Shown: positions 52,236-60,177 of the stretch, piece by piece
Layout of the letters: each line of letters begins with the position of its first letter
Numbering within the stretch: position 1 is the first letter of the stretch
Assembly: GCA_016124735.1 (NCBI GenBank)
Contig: WGMZ01000018.1
Span: forward strand, 1 to 64,000
Length of the DNA: 64,000 nucleotides
Source of the DNA: Bacteroidota bacterium
Lineage (GTDB): Bacteria; Bacteroidota; Bacteroidia; UBA8524
Reading direction: 5' to 3'
Notes under the pieces: generated by a model
What the model saw: the letters and a program-made list of their open reading frames with translations, nothing else
What the model was told of the DNA's origin: nothing
Databases searched by the model: none
Translations under genes and position numbers: made by a program

Positions 52236-53567
52236 TCAGAAGCTGATTTGGTATTGTAAAACGGCCATAGATTTGCGTCCCTGATTGGTGATCTTACCAT
52301 TGCCGTCCGGATTAAATACCGGTCGGTTTTGGTAATTGAGAGAGAGCTTGGACCCATGACCGGCGATGAGCCAGTTAAGCCCTGCGTTGTAAACCATCAT
52401 GCTGCTGTTCAAACGATCATAATTTGCAAGAGTGATGTCTGCATACGGTTGTAAGGTCCCCTGCTTGCCAAGTAAATCATCTTTGCACTTATAGCCGGCC
52501 TGGGCATATATGATATTTCCGGTACCAATCATAGGAAAGGCATTGCCCTGGTTTCCTTTTTGAAACATTCCGGCAGCCACACCTGTTGCCGGGTTGTTTA
52601 CGCCTATATAGTGCAAATATCCAGGACCGAAATTATAGCTAAAAAAGCCTCCATAGAGAGTAATGGCTGTCTTCTTGTCCTTATTGAGAGGTGCATCGTA
52701 AAATACGTCTATGCCAATCAGAAGCATGTCGTGGTTGCTCACCCCACTGCTGTCTCCGCTGCGGGTTGCTCCTTTTTGATAGATGACACCGGCTCCGATA
52801 TTGAAAACGGTTTTATTGCCCAGATAGGTTCCCTGCGTGTATGGCGTGAGGTTGCTTTCCTCCTCTTTGAACTGGTACATGAAATAAGCCTGCTGCTGCA
52901 AATTCGGTTTACCGGGACGGAAGCTTGCGTATTGACTCAATGTGGTATCAACTCCGCCTACCAGACCACCGTTGATGGAAGTGTAAGAAGTATTCACGGG
53001 CATGGGATTGGTCAGTGCAATCCGGTAGTCCAGTTTGCCAAGTTTACCCTTCCCATACACACTGAATTTCCGAAGGAACTGATCGCTCACATCGTTCGTG
53101 GCCTGCAAAAAAAGCGGAGCATCCATGCACATAATCGTGCCAATCGAAGGAGAGGCATAACGCCCCAAGCCGCTCCATCCGGTAAGGCCGCCGCCAATGC
53201 TCAGGTTTCGCTTAATCACACTGTATTCTGTAATCGCATCATGAATAAACAAGCCCACCTTTCGGGCAGAAAGATAATTCAGGTTGTTTTGTCCGATTTG
53301 CGTATAAACAAAAACCCGGTCGTTGATTTGTCCGAATGCCTGAAAACGCAACCTTCGAATGCTCACGTCAAAAGTATTTGGGGCCGCATCTCCATAAACG
53401 GTAGTTCCCGGATTGCTTTGATTGTAGCGCAACCACACCTGGCTCATTCCGGTGAATTTTACATAATGAGTCCCATTTTCATTGAGATTGATGCGCAGGT
53501 CTTTGTTTTGAGCCATCAACCCGGCAGGCAGTGCAAAGAAGAATGCAAGGATTGCCAGGAGCCTCAT
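52236..53567 (-). CDS. Outer-membrane porin in the bicarbonate-uptake operon
   Basis: This 443-residue protein has a signal peptide (cleavage near LMAQN, residue 20) and a beta-barrel of the phosphate-selective porin O/P-like family. Signatures are FTGMSQVWLRYNQSNPG, the SIRRLRFQAFGQINDRVFVYTQIG segment and a closing MAVLQYQISF with terminal Phe. Its start overlaps the sbtB stop by ATGA, so it is translationally coupled to a bicarbonate regulator. The porin would give anions a path through the outer membrane. Bicarbonate is the obvious candidate, but substrate selectivity cannot be read from sequence. Confidence 0.82.
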   Translation of the reverse strand: MRLLAILAFFFALPAGLMAQNKDLRINLNENGTHYVKFTGMSQVWLRYNQSNPGTTVYGDAAPNTFDVSIRRLRFQAFGQINDRVFVYTQIGQNNLNYLSARKVGLFIHDAITEYSVIKRNLSIGGGLTGWSGLGRYASPSIGTIMCMDAPLFLQATNDVSDQFLRKFSVYGKGKLGKLDYRIALTNPMPVNTSYTSINGGLVGGVDTTLSQYASFRPGKPNLQQQAYFMYQFKEEESNLTPYTQGTYLGNKTVFNIGAGVIYQKGATRSGDSSGVSNHDMLLIGIDVFYDAPLNKDKKTAITLYGGFFSYNFGPGYLHYIGVNNPATGVAAGMFQKGNQGNAFPMIGTGNIIYAQAGYKCKDDLLGKQGTLQPYADITLANYDRLNSSMMVYNAGLNWLIAGHGSKLSLNYQNRPVFNPDGNGKITNQGRKSMAVLQYQISF

Positions 53568-53902
53568 TTTTGATCCTCCTCTCCATGGACATCAACATTG
53601 GTGGTTTCCAATACTTCGGTTATGATCATTGCACCACCACGGGTATTTAAAAATTTACTGAGGGCCGGTTTAAAATCGTCGAGCAGATTGGAAGAGAGGA
53701 TGGAAAACAAGTAAATGTTCTTGTTGGCAGGCATAAAGCTTTCTGCCCTTTGCTCTCCATGCCGCACTCCTTTGCTGCTGGTAATTTCCATTCCGGTATA
53801 ACCATGGATGCCGTGTTTTTCCATCAGTTCGACCAGGTCAATCATATAGATATAAGCCAAAATAATTTCCAGCTTGAGAATATTCGTTTTCATGTTTTTC
53901 AT
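53564..53902 (-). CDS. sbtB: SbtB-like PII-family regulator
   Basis: I take the start at 53902 (MKNMKTNI), with 53893 a close alternative. The longer upstream frame begins inside sbtA. The protein has about 112 residues with the PII fold: a T-loop region (HGYTGMEITSSKGVRHGEQR, about 38-57) and a C-terminal strand (AMIITEVLETTNVDV). SbtB binds adenine nucleotides, including cAMP, and modulates SbtA. The C-terminal CGPxGC redox loop of many cyanobacterial SbtB proteins is missing, so thiol control is unlikely. It starts 11 bases after the sbtA stop and overlaps the porin start. Confidence 0.85.
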   Translation of the reverse strand: MKNMKTNILKLEIILAYIYMIDLVELMEKHGIHGYTGMEITSSKGVRHGEQRAESFMPANKNIYLFSILSSNLLDDFKPALSKFLNTRGGAMIITEVLETTNVDVHGEEDQK

Positions 53903-53912
53903 TTTAATAAAA

Positions 53913-54893
53913 TTACCAAATAGCGTGTATGATTGCGTTGAACAGCGGAATTCCGAAGGCGATGTTGAAGGTGAAGGTGATGCCAAGCGACATGGGTAAA
54001 AGCAAACTCATATTTGCCTGCGGAACAGCCAATCGCATGGCTGCAGGCACAGCAATGTAAGAAGCGCTGGCAATAAGGATGGTTTGCAACAAAGCATCGC
54101 CGGGTTGTAAACCAACCGCATAACTGATCGCAATGCCAATCATGCCGGCGATAATAGGATAGCAAAGGGCAAAAACGGTAAGGAAAATACCTGAATTCCG
54201 AAGCTCTCTTAAACGACGACCTGCAAGGAGTCCCATATCGAGCATATACAGCGAAAGCATTCCTTTAAAAATATCGCTGATAAATGGTTTCAACTCCGCT
54301 TCTCCCGTATTACCGGTTAGCAGGCCAATGACCAGGCTACCCACGAGCAGAAGAACAGAGCCGTTGAATAATGCTTCTTTGAGAATCGGTCCCCATTTCA
54401 CTTTCGAATCTTCCTCTGCTTCACTTTCTTTGGCTATTTTACTGCGAATCAGGGTTAATCCGGATATAATCGCTGGCGATTCCATCAAAGCCATACCGGC
54501 TACCATGTAGCCACCAAAATTGATTTTATTGGCTTCAAGAAAAGAAGTCGCCGTTGCAAAAGTTACGGCGCTTATCGATCCATAAGTTCCTGCGATTGCA
54601 CCGGAATTGTAAACATCCAGTTTTCGGCGGAGAATGGGAAAAACAATAAATGGTATCAATGCAGAAGCGGAGATACAAACAATCACAACGGTGATTACCG
54701 TGCTGTTAAAACCGCTATGGAAGAGTTCATCTCCGCCTTTGAAGCCAATATCAAAGAGGAGATAGATACTTAAAAATTTAGCAATCTGAGGAGGAATTTC
54801 CAGATCAGATTTGACAAATACGGCAAGAATGCCGAGAAAGAAGAACAACACGGGTGGGTGCATAAAGTTCTCCAGAATCGCATGAAGATTCAT
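53913..54893 (-). CDS. sbtA: SbtA, sodium-dependent bicarbonate transporter
   Basis: This 326-residue inner-membrane protein of about ten transmembrane helices is of the DUF897/SbtA family. The signature is in the substrate site: NSGAIAGTYGSISAVTFATA (about 96-115) and MVAGMALMESPAIISGLTLI (about 129-148). The C-terminal half starts FISDIFKGMLSLYMLDMGLLAG. It takes up bicarbonate with sodium at high affinity. Although a classical cyanobacterial protein, relatives occur in many bacteria including Bacteroidota. It is the first gene of the operon sbtA-sbtB-porin-carbonic anhydrase. Confidence 0.93.
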   Translation of the reverse strand: MNLHAILENFMHPPVLFFFLGILAVFVKSDLEIPPQIAKFLSIYLLFDIGFKGGDELFHSGFNSTVITVVIVCISASALIPFIVFPILRRKLDVYNSGAIAGTYGSISAVTFATATSFLEANKINFGGYMVAGMALMESPAIISGLTLIRSKIAKESEAEEDSKVKWGPILKEALFNGSVLLLVGSLVIGLLTGNTGEAELKPFISDIFKGMLSLYMLDMGLLAGRRLRELRNSGIFLTVFALCYPIIAGMIGIAISYAVGLQPGDALLQTILIASASYIAVPAAMRLAVPQANMSLLLPMSLGITFTFNIAFGIPLFNAIIHAIW

Positions 54894-55013
54894 GATATCT
54901 TATTAAAAATAAATGGTTTAGATTAAAAATTGGATTGGATTTTTACACAGGAATCCGGCCTGAAAATTTTGAGCCTGTTATGACAGGCATTTTAAGTACT
55001 TGCTGGAAGAATA

Positions 55014-55394
55014 TTAGCAAAGCATGCCTGCTTTATCCAGGAGGCGGAGGGAATGAAACGACAGGATTCGTTTCGTGCAAAGAAAAGGAATGGAGCTTTT
55101 CCCAATGAATCGAAGAAGCTTACTGTTACAGGTCACATGCATGTTGAATCCCACAATTAAGTCGGGTTCGGCAAAAAGGTAACCACAAAGAAAAACGGGC
55201 CCATCGCCTTCTGCGCTTTCGTTGAGTTCATAGATGCTTTCCAGCTCTATTTCATCGCAATAAGATTTTTGTTTTTTAAACCCGTTGGCTTGTCCACTGG
55301 CAATGACCAGCGCCACGACCAAAAACAGCATGAGCAAGGCTTGCCGTTTGCGGATAACCAGGTATCTGCGCTTCGTTGGATTCAACTTGCTCAT
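55014..55394 (-). CDS. Hypothetical membrane-anchored protein
   Basis: This 126-residue protein has a Lys/Arg-rich N terminus, one transmembrane helix (about 19-36, ALLMLFLVVALVIASG), then an extracytoplasmic domain with cysteines. There is no family I recognise. It runs the same way as sbtA but 120 bases upstream of it and looks separate. Its composition is plausible for a real gene, but the absence of homology leaves it uncertain. Confidence 0.45.
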   Translation of the reverse strand: MSKLNPTKRRYLVIRKRQALLMLFLVVALVIASGQANGFKKQKSYCDEIELESIYELNESAEGDGPVFLCGYLFAEPDLIVGFNMHVTCNSKLLRFIGKSSIPFLCTKRILSFHSLRLLDKAGMLC

Positions 55395-55487
55395 GGGTTC
55401 TTTTATACGGAAAATTCCTATGCAAATGTACAGTCAGATTTCACATAAGCAAGCGGTATATAATAAATATAATTGACTGTTTATCAG

Positions 55488-56054
55488 TTAATCACGCCAG
55501 GTCAGGTTTTCCTCAACCGCTTTGCGAATCGAAGGGGGGATAGGGTCGTTTGTTTGTCCGGCAAGAAAATATCCCAGAGCCTTTTCGTTTTCCTGCAGTC
55601 CGAAATATTGGTGCATGGATTCCGTGAATATTCCGTTGCCGGTACTCCAGTACCCATAATATCCCTGGTCGTGTAAACTGAGCCAAAAGTTTTGAACGGC
55701 TGCCGCGGTTGCACAGGTTTCTTCAATCTCCGGAACCAGACCGGTATAGTGGCAGGCAATCACAATGACATGACTGCTATTTCGCATATACGAGTATTTC
55801 GTTTCTGCAGCCTCGCTCCAGGTTTCCCTTTTGGCTTCCAGATTAGCTTTGGCCATAAGAATCCATTGGTCAATCAACAGATTCATCGCATCTCCTGAAT
55901 AGATGATAAATCTCCAGGGTTGTGTTCTTTTATGGGTTGGAGCCCAGTTGGCCGCTTCGAAGGCCTGTAGCAAAGCTTCTTTTGGTATTGTCTGCCCATT
56001 AAATTGGCGGGGATATACTGAACGTCTTTTAAGTAGTAATTCCTGAGTTTCCAT
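55488..56054 (-). CDS. Nitroreductase-family FMN oxidoreductase
   Basis: This protein has 188 residues from ATG 56054, which overlaps the stop of the upstream SUI1 gene by one base. The apparent extra N-terminal residue is a TTG codon. Signatures are RRSVYPRQFNGQTIPKEALL, AANWAPTHKRTQPWRFIIY, HVIVIACHY and a C-terminal GYFLAGQTNDP, which form the FMN-binding frame. Substrate is unknown. Such enzymes reduce nitro compounds, quinones or flavins. Confidence 0.88.
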   Translation of the reverse strand: METQELLLKRRSVYPRQFNGQTIPKEALLQAFEAANWAPTHKRTQPWRFIIYSGDAMNLLIDQWILMAKANLEAKRETWSEAAETKYSYMRNSSHVIVIACHYTGLVPEIEETCATAAAVQNFWLSLHDQGYYGYWSTGNGIFTESMHQYFGLQENEKALGYFLAGQTNDPIPPSIRKAVEENLTWRD

Positions 56055-56398
56055 CAATTTCCTCTCTTGCTGTTTTTATATCCTTTATCCAACAAATACT
56101 TCACCACCTTATCCCGCTGATCTCCCTGTATGACAATTTCGCCGTCTTTGGCAGTGCCGCCTGTTCCGCAATAGGTCTTCAGGCTTTTTGTCAGGGCATC
56201 CTTGTCGTCCTGACTTCCAATGAAATTATGGACAATGGTGACGTCTTTGCCGCCTCTCCCTTTGCGTTCGAGCATCACACGCAGTTTCTGGTCGGAAGGG
56301 TTCAGGGTGTCTTCATCTTGTTCTTCAAAACCCTGGTATTCAAAATCAGGGTCGGTAGAAAACACCACTCCGTCGCGCTTTTTGTTCTTGTTGCTCAT
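56054..56398 (-). CDS. SUI1/eIF1-family translation initiation factor homologue
   Basis: This 114-residue protein carries the SUI1 domain (about 45-108): LRVMLERKGRGGKDVTIVHN, LKTYCGTGGTAKDGEIVIQG and VVKYLLDKGYK. In eukaryotes eIF1 enforces start-codon fidelity. The role of bacterial YciH-type proteins is still open. A TATCTTTG promoter element ends only five bases before the ATG, so the mRNA is probably leaderless. The next gene overlaps its stop by one base. Confidence 0.9.
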   Translation of the reverse strand: MSNKNKKRDGVVFSTDPDFEYQGFEEQDEDTLNPSDQKLRVMLERKGRGGKDVTIVHNFIGSQDDKDALTKSLKTYCGTGGTAKDGEIVIQGDQRDKVVKYLLDKGYKNSKRGN

Positions 56399-56402
56399 GA
56401 TG

Positions 56403-56410
56403 CAAAGATA
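56403..56410 (-). promoter_or_regulatory. Promoter -7 element of the SUI1 gene, five bases from ATG
   Basis: The minus strand reads TATCTTTG, a perfect TAnnTTTG match. Only four bases lie between it and the ATG, as for thyA and purD. Confidence 0.5.
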
Positions 56411-56505
56411 ATTAGAGTATGGATTACGAGGGAATAATGCACAATGGATAAAAATTCAGCAGTGTGTGTTTCGTATCCGTGCGTGGCGTTCTCCCTGAGG
56501 AGCAC

Positions 56506-56536
56506 TTGTTCTTTGTGTTTCAGTCCTGTATTTTTG
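56506..56536 (+). promoter_or_regulatory. Promoter of trhO
   Basis: TTG (56506-56508) and TATTTTTG (56529-56536), with 20 bases between, fit the Bacteroidota -33/-7 promoter. The element is 31 bases before the ATG. Confidence 0.5.
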
Positions 56537-56566
56537 CGGCGCCCAACTTGAAATTGGGACTGTTTT

Positions 56567-57601
56567 ATGAAATTGCACAATAAGGAAAACCGCGAGGTCC
56601 TGAAGGAAAGGATTTTGCAGTCGAAGGAACACCGCATGACGGTTTCTTTCTACAACTATTATCATCTGAAAAATCCGGCATTCGTCCGTGATTATCTCTT
56701 CATCGAATTTGACAAACTGGGAGTTTTGGGACGTATTTACGTTGCCAGGGAAGGAATCAATGCACAAGCATCTGTGCCGACAAGGAACTGGGATGCATTT
56801 GTTGACTTCATGAACAGCGTAGATTACCTGCGCGGCTTGCGACTGAACACCGCGGTAGAAAACGATGATAAATCCTTCTTTAAGCTTATTGTGCGTTTGA
56901 AAGATAAAATCGTTTCCGACGGACTAAATGACGAGACCTTTGATGTAACAGACAAAGGAACCCACCTCAGTGCCGCCGATTTTAATCAACTCACGGATGA
57001 TCCGGAAACCATTCTGGTGGATATGCGAAACCACTACGAAAGCGAAGTGGGGCATTTTGAAGGTGCCTGGTGCCCGGATGTGGATACTTTCCGGGAGCAA
57101 TTGCCCCTTGTTGTAGATGAATTGGCAGATAAAAAGGACAAAAAGGTGGTGATGTATTGCACCGGTGGAATTCGCTGCGAGAAAGCTTCTGCCTGGTTGA
57201 AACATAACGGCTTCCAGAATGTCTATCAGCTGGAGGGAGGGATCATCAAATATGCCCGCGACGCCAAAGAACAGGGACTTCCAATCAAATTCAGAGGCAA
57301 AAACTTCGTGTTCGATGAGCGTTTGGCAGAAAGCATCAACGGTGAAATAATTGCACATTGCCATCAATGCGGCAAGCCGGCTGATACCCATGTAAACTGC
57401 AAGAACAAAGCCTGTAATCTGCTCTTTATCCAATGCGATGCATGTGCCGAGAAGATGGATGGAACCTGCTCACCGGAATGCCAGCATGAGATTCATCTGC
57501 CGGAGGAAGAACAAGTTGAAAGGCGCAAAAACAAAGATTCCGGGATACGAATATTCTCTAAGGGAAGATTTAAAAGTGGAATCAGTGCTCCTTCCAGCTA
57601 A
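56567..57601 (+). CDS. trhO: tRNA uridine(34) hydroxylase TrhO (rhodanese-related)
   Basis: This 344-residue protein of the TrhO/YceA family hydroxylates U34 of tRNA on the way to 5-methoxyuridine. It has an N-terminal UPF0176 domain (about 20-115, with REGINAQASVP) and a rhodanese domain (about 130-235) with active-site motif YCTGGIRCEKASAWL and QLEGGI. A C-terminal cysteine-rich region (HCHQCGKPAD, CKNKACNLLFIQCDACAEKM, CSPECQHEI) probably binds zinc. Length is normal. The 3' end overlaps the convergent DUF1684 gene by 20 bases. Confidence 0.93.
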   Translation: MKLHNKENREVLKERILQSKEHRMTVSFYNYYHLKNPAFVRDYLFIEFDKLGVLGRIYVAREGINAQASVPTRNWDAFVDFMNSVDYLRGLRLNTAVENDDKSFFKLIVRLKDKIVSDGLNDETFDVTDKGTHLSAADFNQLTDDPETILVDMRNHYESEVGHFEGAWCPDVDTFREQLPLVVDELADKKDKKVVMYCTGGIRCEKASAWLKHNGFQNVYQLEGGIIKYARDAKEQGLPIKFRGKNFVFDERLAESINGEIIAHCHQCGKPADTHVNCKNKACNLLFIQCDACAEKMDGTCSPECQHEIHLPEEEQVERRKNKDSGIRIFSKGRFKSGISAPSS

Positions 57602-58193
57602 GCACACCAGCCTCAATTCGAAGGGGTAAATTATTTTCCTGTGGAGGAATAGGGCAGGAATAACGGGAGTTGTAGGCACAATAGGGATTATAGGCTCTGT
57701 TGAAGTCTATGATTACGGTGTCGCCCAGAGGTCCCTGTATATCCAGATAACGGCCGCCTCCATAGGATTCAAATCCATTGGTGGAATCGTTGAAGGGGAT
57801 GAACAGGTAATTTTCATAACCTGCTCGTTGAATCAGATCCAGATTTTGGTAGACGGAAAGACGGAGTTCTTTTCCCTCCAGTGTAAAATGTAAAACTCCA
57901 TATTTTACGTAGCGGGGGAGTCTCTCGGTTGTTGTCTGCATCTGAAATGGCCTTCCATCCGGGGTACGTTCAAATTTTGCAACGACCAAATAATCTGTGT
58001 CGTAGGCAAAGTAACGAAGCCCCTCAAAATGTTTGCGGTCTGACGGGCTCAGAGGCGAATGATCTTTGTTCCTAAACTCATGGTCTGTGGCCAGACGGAT
58101 GGAGTCGCTTTCAAGTCGGTAATAACGGGTGTCTACCTGAGAAAATGCTGTCGAGCAGCTAAGAACCAGCAAGGGAATCAGGAGTTTCTTCAT
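57582..58193 (-). CDS. DUF1684 protein, secreted
   Basis: This 203-residue protein has a signal peptide (to about residue 18, cleavage near AFSQV) and the DUF1684 core: FRNKDHSPLSPSDRKHFEGL (about 41-60), YLFIPFNDSTNGFESYGGGRY (short segments YLFIPF and GGGRYLDI), and the closing NPYCAYNSRYSCPIPP with cysteines. The family is widespread, and its enzymatic function is not established. Its start overlaps the DUF502 gene by 35 bases, and purD lies further upstream in the same unit. Confidence 0.85.
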   Translation of the reverse strand: MKKLLIPLLVLSCSTAFSQVDTRYYRLESDSIRLATDHEFRNKDHSPLSPSDRKHFEGLRYFAYDTDYLVVAKFERTPDGRPFQMQTTTERLPRYVKYGVLHFTLEGKELRLSVYQNLDLIQRAGYENYLFIPFNDSTNGFESYGGGRYLDIQGPLGDTVIIDFNRAYNPYCAYNSRYSCPIPPQENNLPLRIEAGVLSWKEH

Positions 58194-58794
58194 TTTTATT
58201 GAATTTTCTGATTGCTTCTACATCGGTAACACCTCCGGATACGATGAATTTCATCAATTCCGAGGAATTTCCTTTTAAGGTTTTAATCCGTTCTTTAGGC
58301 ACAAGGAATAAGTTTCCGGAGAACGCATAGGAATGCGGGAAATAAACAGCAACAAAGCCGTCCATCTCAATGGCTTTCAAATCGTGACTGGTAACAAAAC
58401 CCAGGCGAAACAATCCATTGGTGAGTTCTACAGCTACTCCTTCTGTAAATTTTCTTTTATCGCCAACGAAGGCTTCCATGAAATCTTTGATCATCGAATA
58501 GATGACTTTAATCCCCGGGGTACGTTCAATCAAATGCTCAAAGAAATCAAGGATGGGCTTGGTAAGAATTCCTTCTCCTACAAATCCGACGATGGTTATG
58601 AACACCAGGATGAGCAGAATGCCTAACCCGGGAACTGTATTGCCAAACAATGTTTTGGTATCAATCAGGTTGTCGATTGTTACAAAGGAGGCGTAAATAA
58701 CGTAGGCCGTTCCTACGATGGGAAGCGTAATCAATAATCCGCCAAGGAAGTAATTAAATAAGCGGCGAAAGGTAACGGGTCTTTTTATGCTCAT
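58159..58794 (-). CDS. DUF502 inner-membrane protein
   Basis: This 211-residue protein of the DUF502 family has two transmembrane helices (about 14-36 and 54-74), the latter preceding GILTKPILDFFEHLIERTPG. A conserved soluble domain includes KVIYSMIKDFMEAFVGD, GFVTSHDLKAIEMDGFVAVY and FPHSYAFSGNLFLVPKERI. Function is unknown. It overlaps purD by ATGA and the downstream gene by 35 bases. Confidence 0.85.
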   Translation of the reverse strand: MSIKRPVTFRRLFNYFLGGLLITLPIVGTAYVIYASFVTIDNLIDTKTLFGNTVPGLGILLILVFITIVGFVGEGILTKPILDFFEHLIERTPGIKVIYSMIKDFMEAFVGDKRKFTEGVAVELTNGLFRLGFVTSHDLKAIEMDGFVAVYFPHSYAFSGNLFLVPKERIKTLKGNSSELMKFIVSGGVTDVEAIRKFNKNEETPDSLAGS

Positions 58795-60077
58795 GATTGG
58801 CTGATTTTTAGCAGATCCTGTCCGATATCACGACGCAGGTATTTCCCTTCAAAGTTAATTTCTGCAGCTTTATTGTACGACATATTTAATGCCTCAGGCA
58901 AGGTGTCGGCTAAGGAGCTAACGGCAAATACTCTTCCTCCGTTTGTCAAACAATTTTCTCCATCTGATTTGGTGCCGGCGTGAAACACCAGGCTTTTTCC
59001 GCCTTCCAACCCGCTCACTACTTTTCCTTTCTCGTAGGATTCCGGGTAACCGCCGGAAACCAAAACGACAGTTGCTGCGGTTTGTGGGGTGATGGAGATT
59101 GATTTGGTTCCGAGTTGTTGCAGGCAAACTGCCTGCAGCAGGTCGAGTAAATCGTTTTGAACACGAGGAAGCACAGCTTCTGTTTCCGGATCGCCCATGC
59201 GTACATTGTATTCAATCACATAGGGGTCTCCACCAACATTCATCAAGCCAAGGAAGATGAATCCTTTGTAATCAATATTTTCCTTTTGGAGTCCGGAAAT
59301 GGTAGGTTTCACAATGCGATCCTCCACTTTCTTCAGAAAAGAATCATCTACAAAGGGAACGGGTGAAATGGCGCCCATCCCGCCTGTATTCAATCCGGTA
59401 TCGCCTTCTCCAATTCGTTTGTAATCTTTCGCTTCGGGCAACAGGAAATAGTCCTTTCCATCGGTGAGAACAAAGACGGAAACTTCAATTCCTTTTAAAA
59501 ACTCTTCAATAACGACCCGGCTGGAAGCATCGCCAAACTTGGCATCTGCCAGCATTGCATGCAATTCTTTTTTCGCTTCTTCAAGTGTCTCCGGAATTAC
59601 AACTCCTTTTCCTGCAGCAAGCCCGTCGGCTTTAAGCACAAAAGGGGGGTGCAGGGTTTCGAGAAAAGCATAGCCTGCTTCCAGGCTTTCATTGGTAAAG
59701 GTTTTATAGGCTGCCGTTGGGATATCGTTCCTTGCCATGAAAGCTTTGGCAAAATCTTTCGAGCCTTCCAATTGTGCTCCCTCTTTTACGGGACCAGCTA
59801 TCAGAATATTTTGAAGGTCGCTGCGACTTTTGAAATAGTCGACAATTCCATAAACCAGTGGATCTTCACTTCCCGGAAGAAGGAGATCGATTTGATTATT
59901 CAGGCAGAAGTCGGCAATTGCCTCAAAGTCAATAATATTCAAAGGAACATTGGTTCCAATAGATGCGGTTCCTGCATTTCCGGGTGCAATGAACAGTTGC
60001 TGACATAATGGGCTTTGGGCAATTTTCCAGGAAAAGGCATGTTCTCTTCCTCCTGAACCAAGAATCAAAATATTCAT
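58791..60077 (-). CDS. purD: Phosphoribosylamine-glycine ligase
   Basis: This 428-residue ATP-grasp enzyme makes glycinamide ribonucleotide, the second step of purine synthesis. Signatures are NILILGSGGREHAFSWKIAQ at the N terminus, PFVLKADGLAAGKGVVIPE (about 142-160), MGAISPVPFVDD, and EYNVRMGDPETEAVLPR (about 289-305). Length is normal. A promoter element (60082-60089) lies five bases before the ATG, so translation may be leaderless. It is coupled by ATGA to the DUF502 gene, giving a purine enzyme/membrane protein operon with no clear logic. Confidence 0.95.
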   Translation of the reverse strand: MNILILGSGGREHAFSWKIAQSPLCQQLFIAPGNAGTASIGTNVPLNIIDFEAIADFCLNNQIDLLLPGSEDPLVYGIVDYFKSRSDLQNILIAGPVKEGAQLEGSKDFAKAFMARNDIPTAAYKTFTNESLEAGYAFLETLHPPFVLKADGLAAGKGVVIPETLEEAKKELHAMLADAKFGDASSRVVIEEFLKGIEVSVFVLTDGKDYFLLPEAKDYKRIGEGDTGLNTGGMGAISPVPFVDDSFLKKVEDRIVKPTISGLQKENIDYKGFIFLGLMNVGGDPYVIEYNVRMGDPETEAVLPRVQNDLLDLLQAVCLQQLGTKSISITPQTAATVVLVSGGYPESYEKGKVVSGLEGGKSLVFHAGTKSDGENCLTNGGRVFAVSSLADTLPEALNMSYNKAAEINFEGKYLRRDIGQDLLKISQS

Positions 60078-60081
60078 GGCA

Positions 60082-60089
60082 CAAAATTA
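60082..60089 (-). promoter_or_regulatory. Promoter -7 element of purD, five bases from ATG
   Basis: The minus strand reads TAATTTTG, a perfect TAnnTTTG match. Four bases separate it from the ATG. Confidence 0.5.
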
Positions 60090-60134
60090 GCCCAATTGCA
60101 GGGGAATGGGCTACTTATTTCTTAGCCCATTGGC
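60088..60134. repeat. Inverted/direct repeat in the purD-secA divergent region
   Basis: TAGCCCA (60088-60094) pairs with TGGGCTA (60107-60113), and a further direct copy TAGCCCA begins at 60124. The repeats sit between two divergent starts and next to the purD -7 element, so they may be an operator for a dimeric regulator. No known motif matches. Confidence 0.3.
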
Positions 60135-60177
60135 AAATTGTATTATTTTTACGCCCCATTTTTAAGCGCATTAGTGC

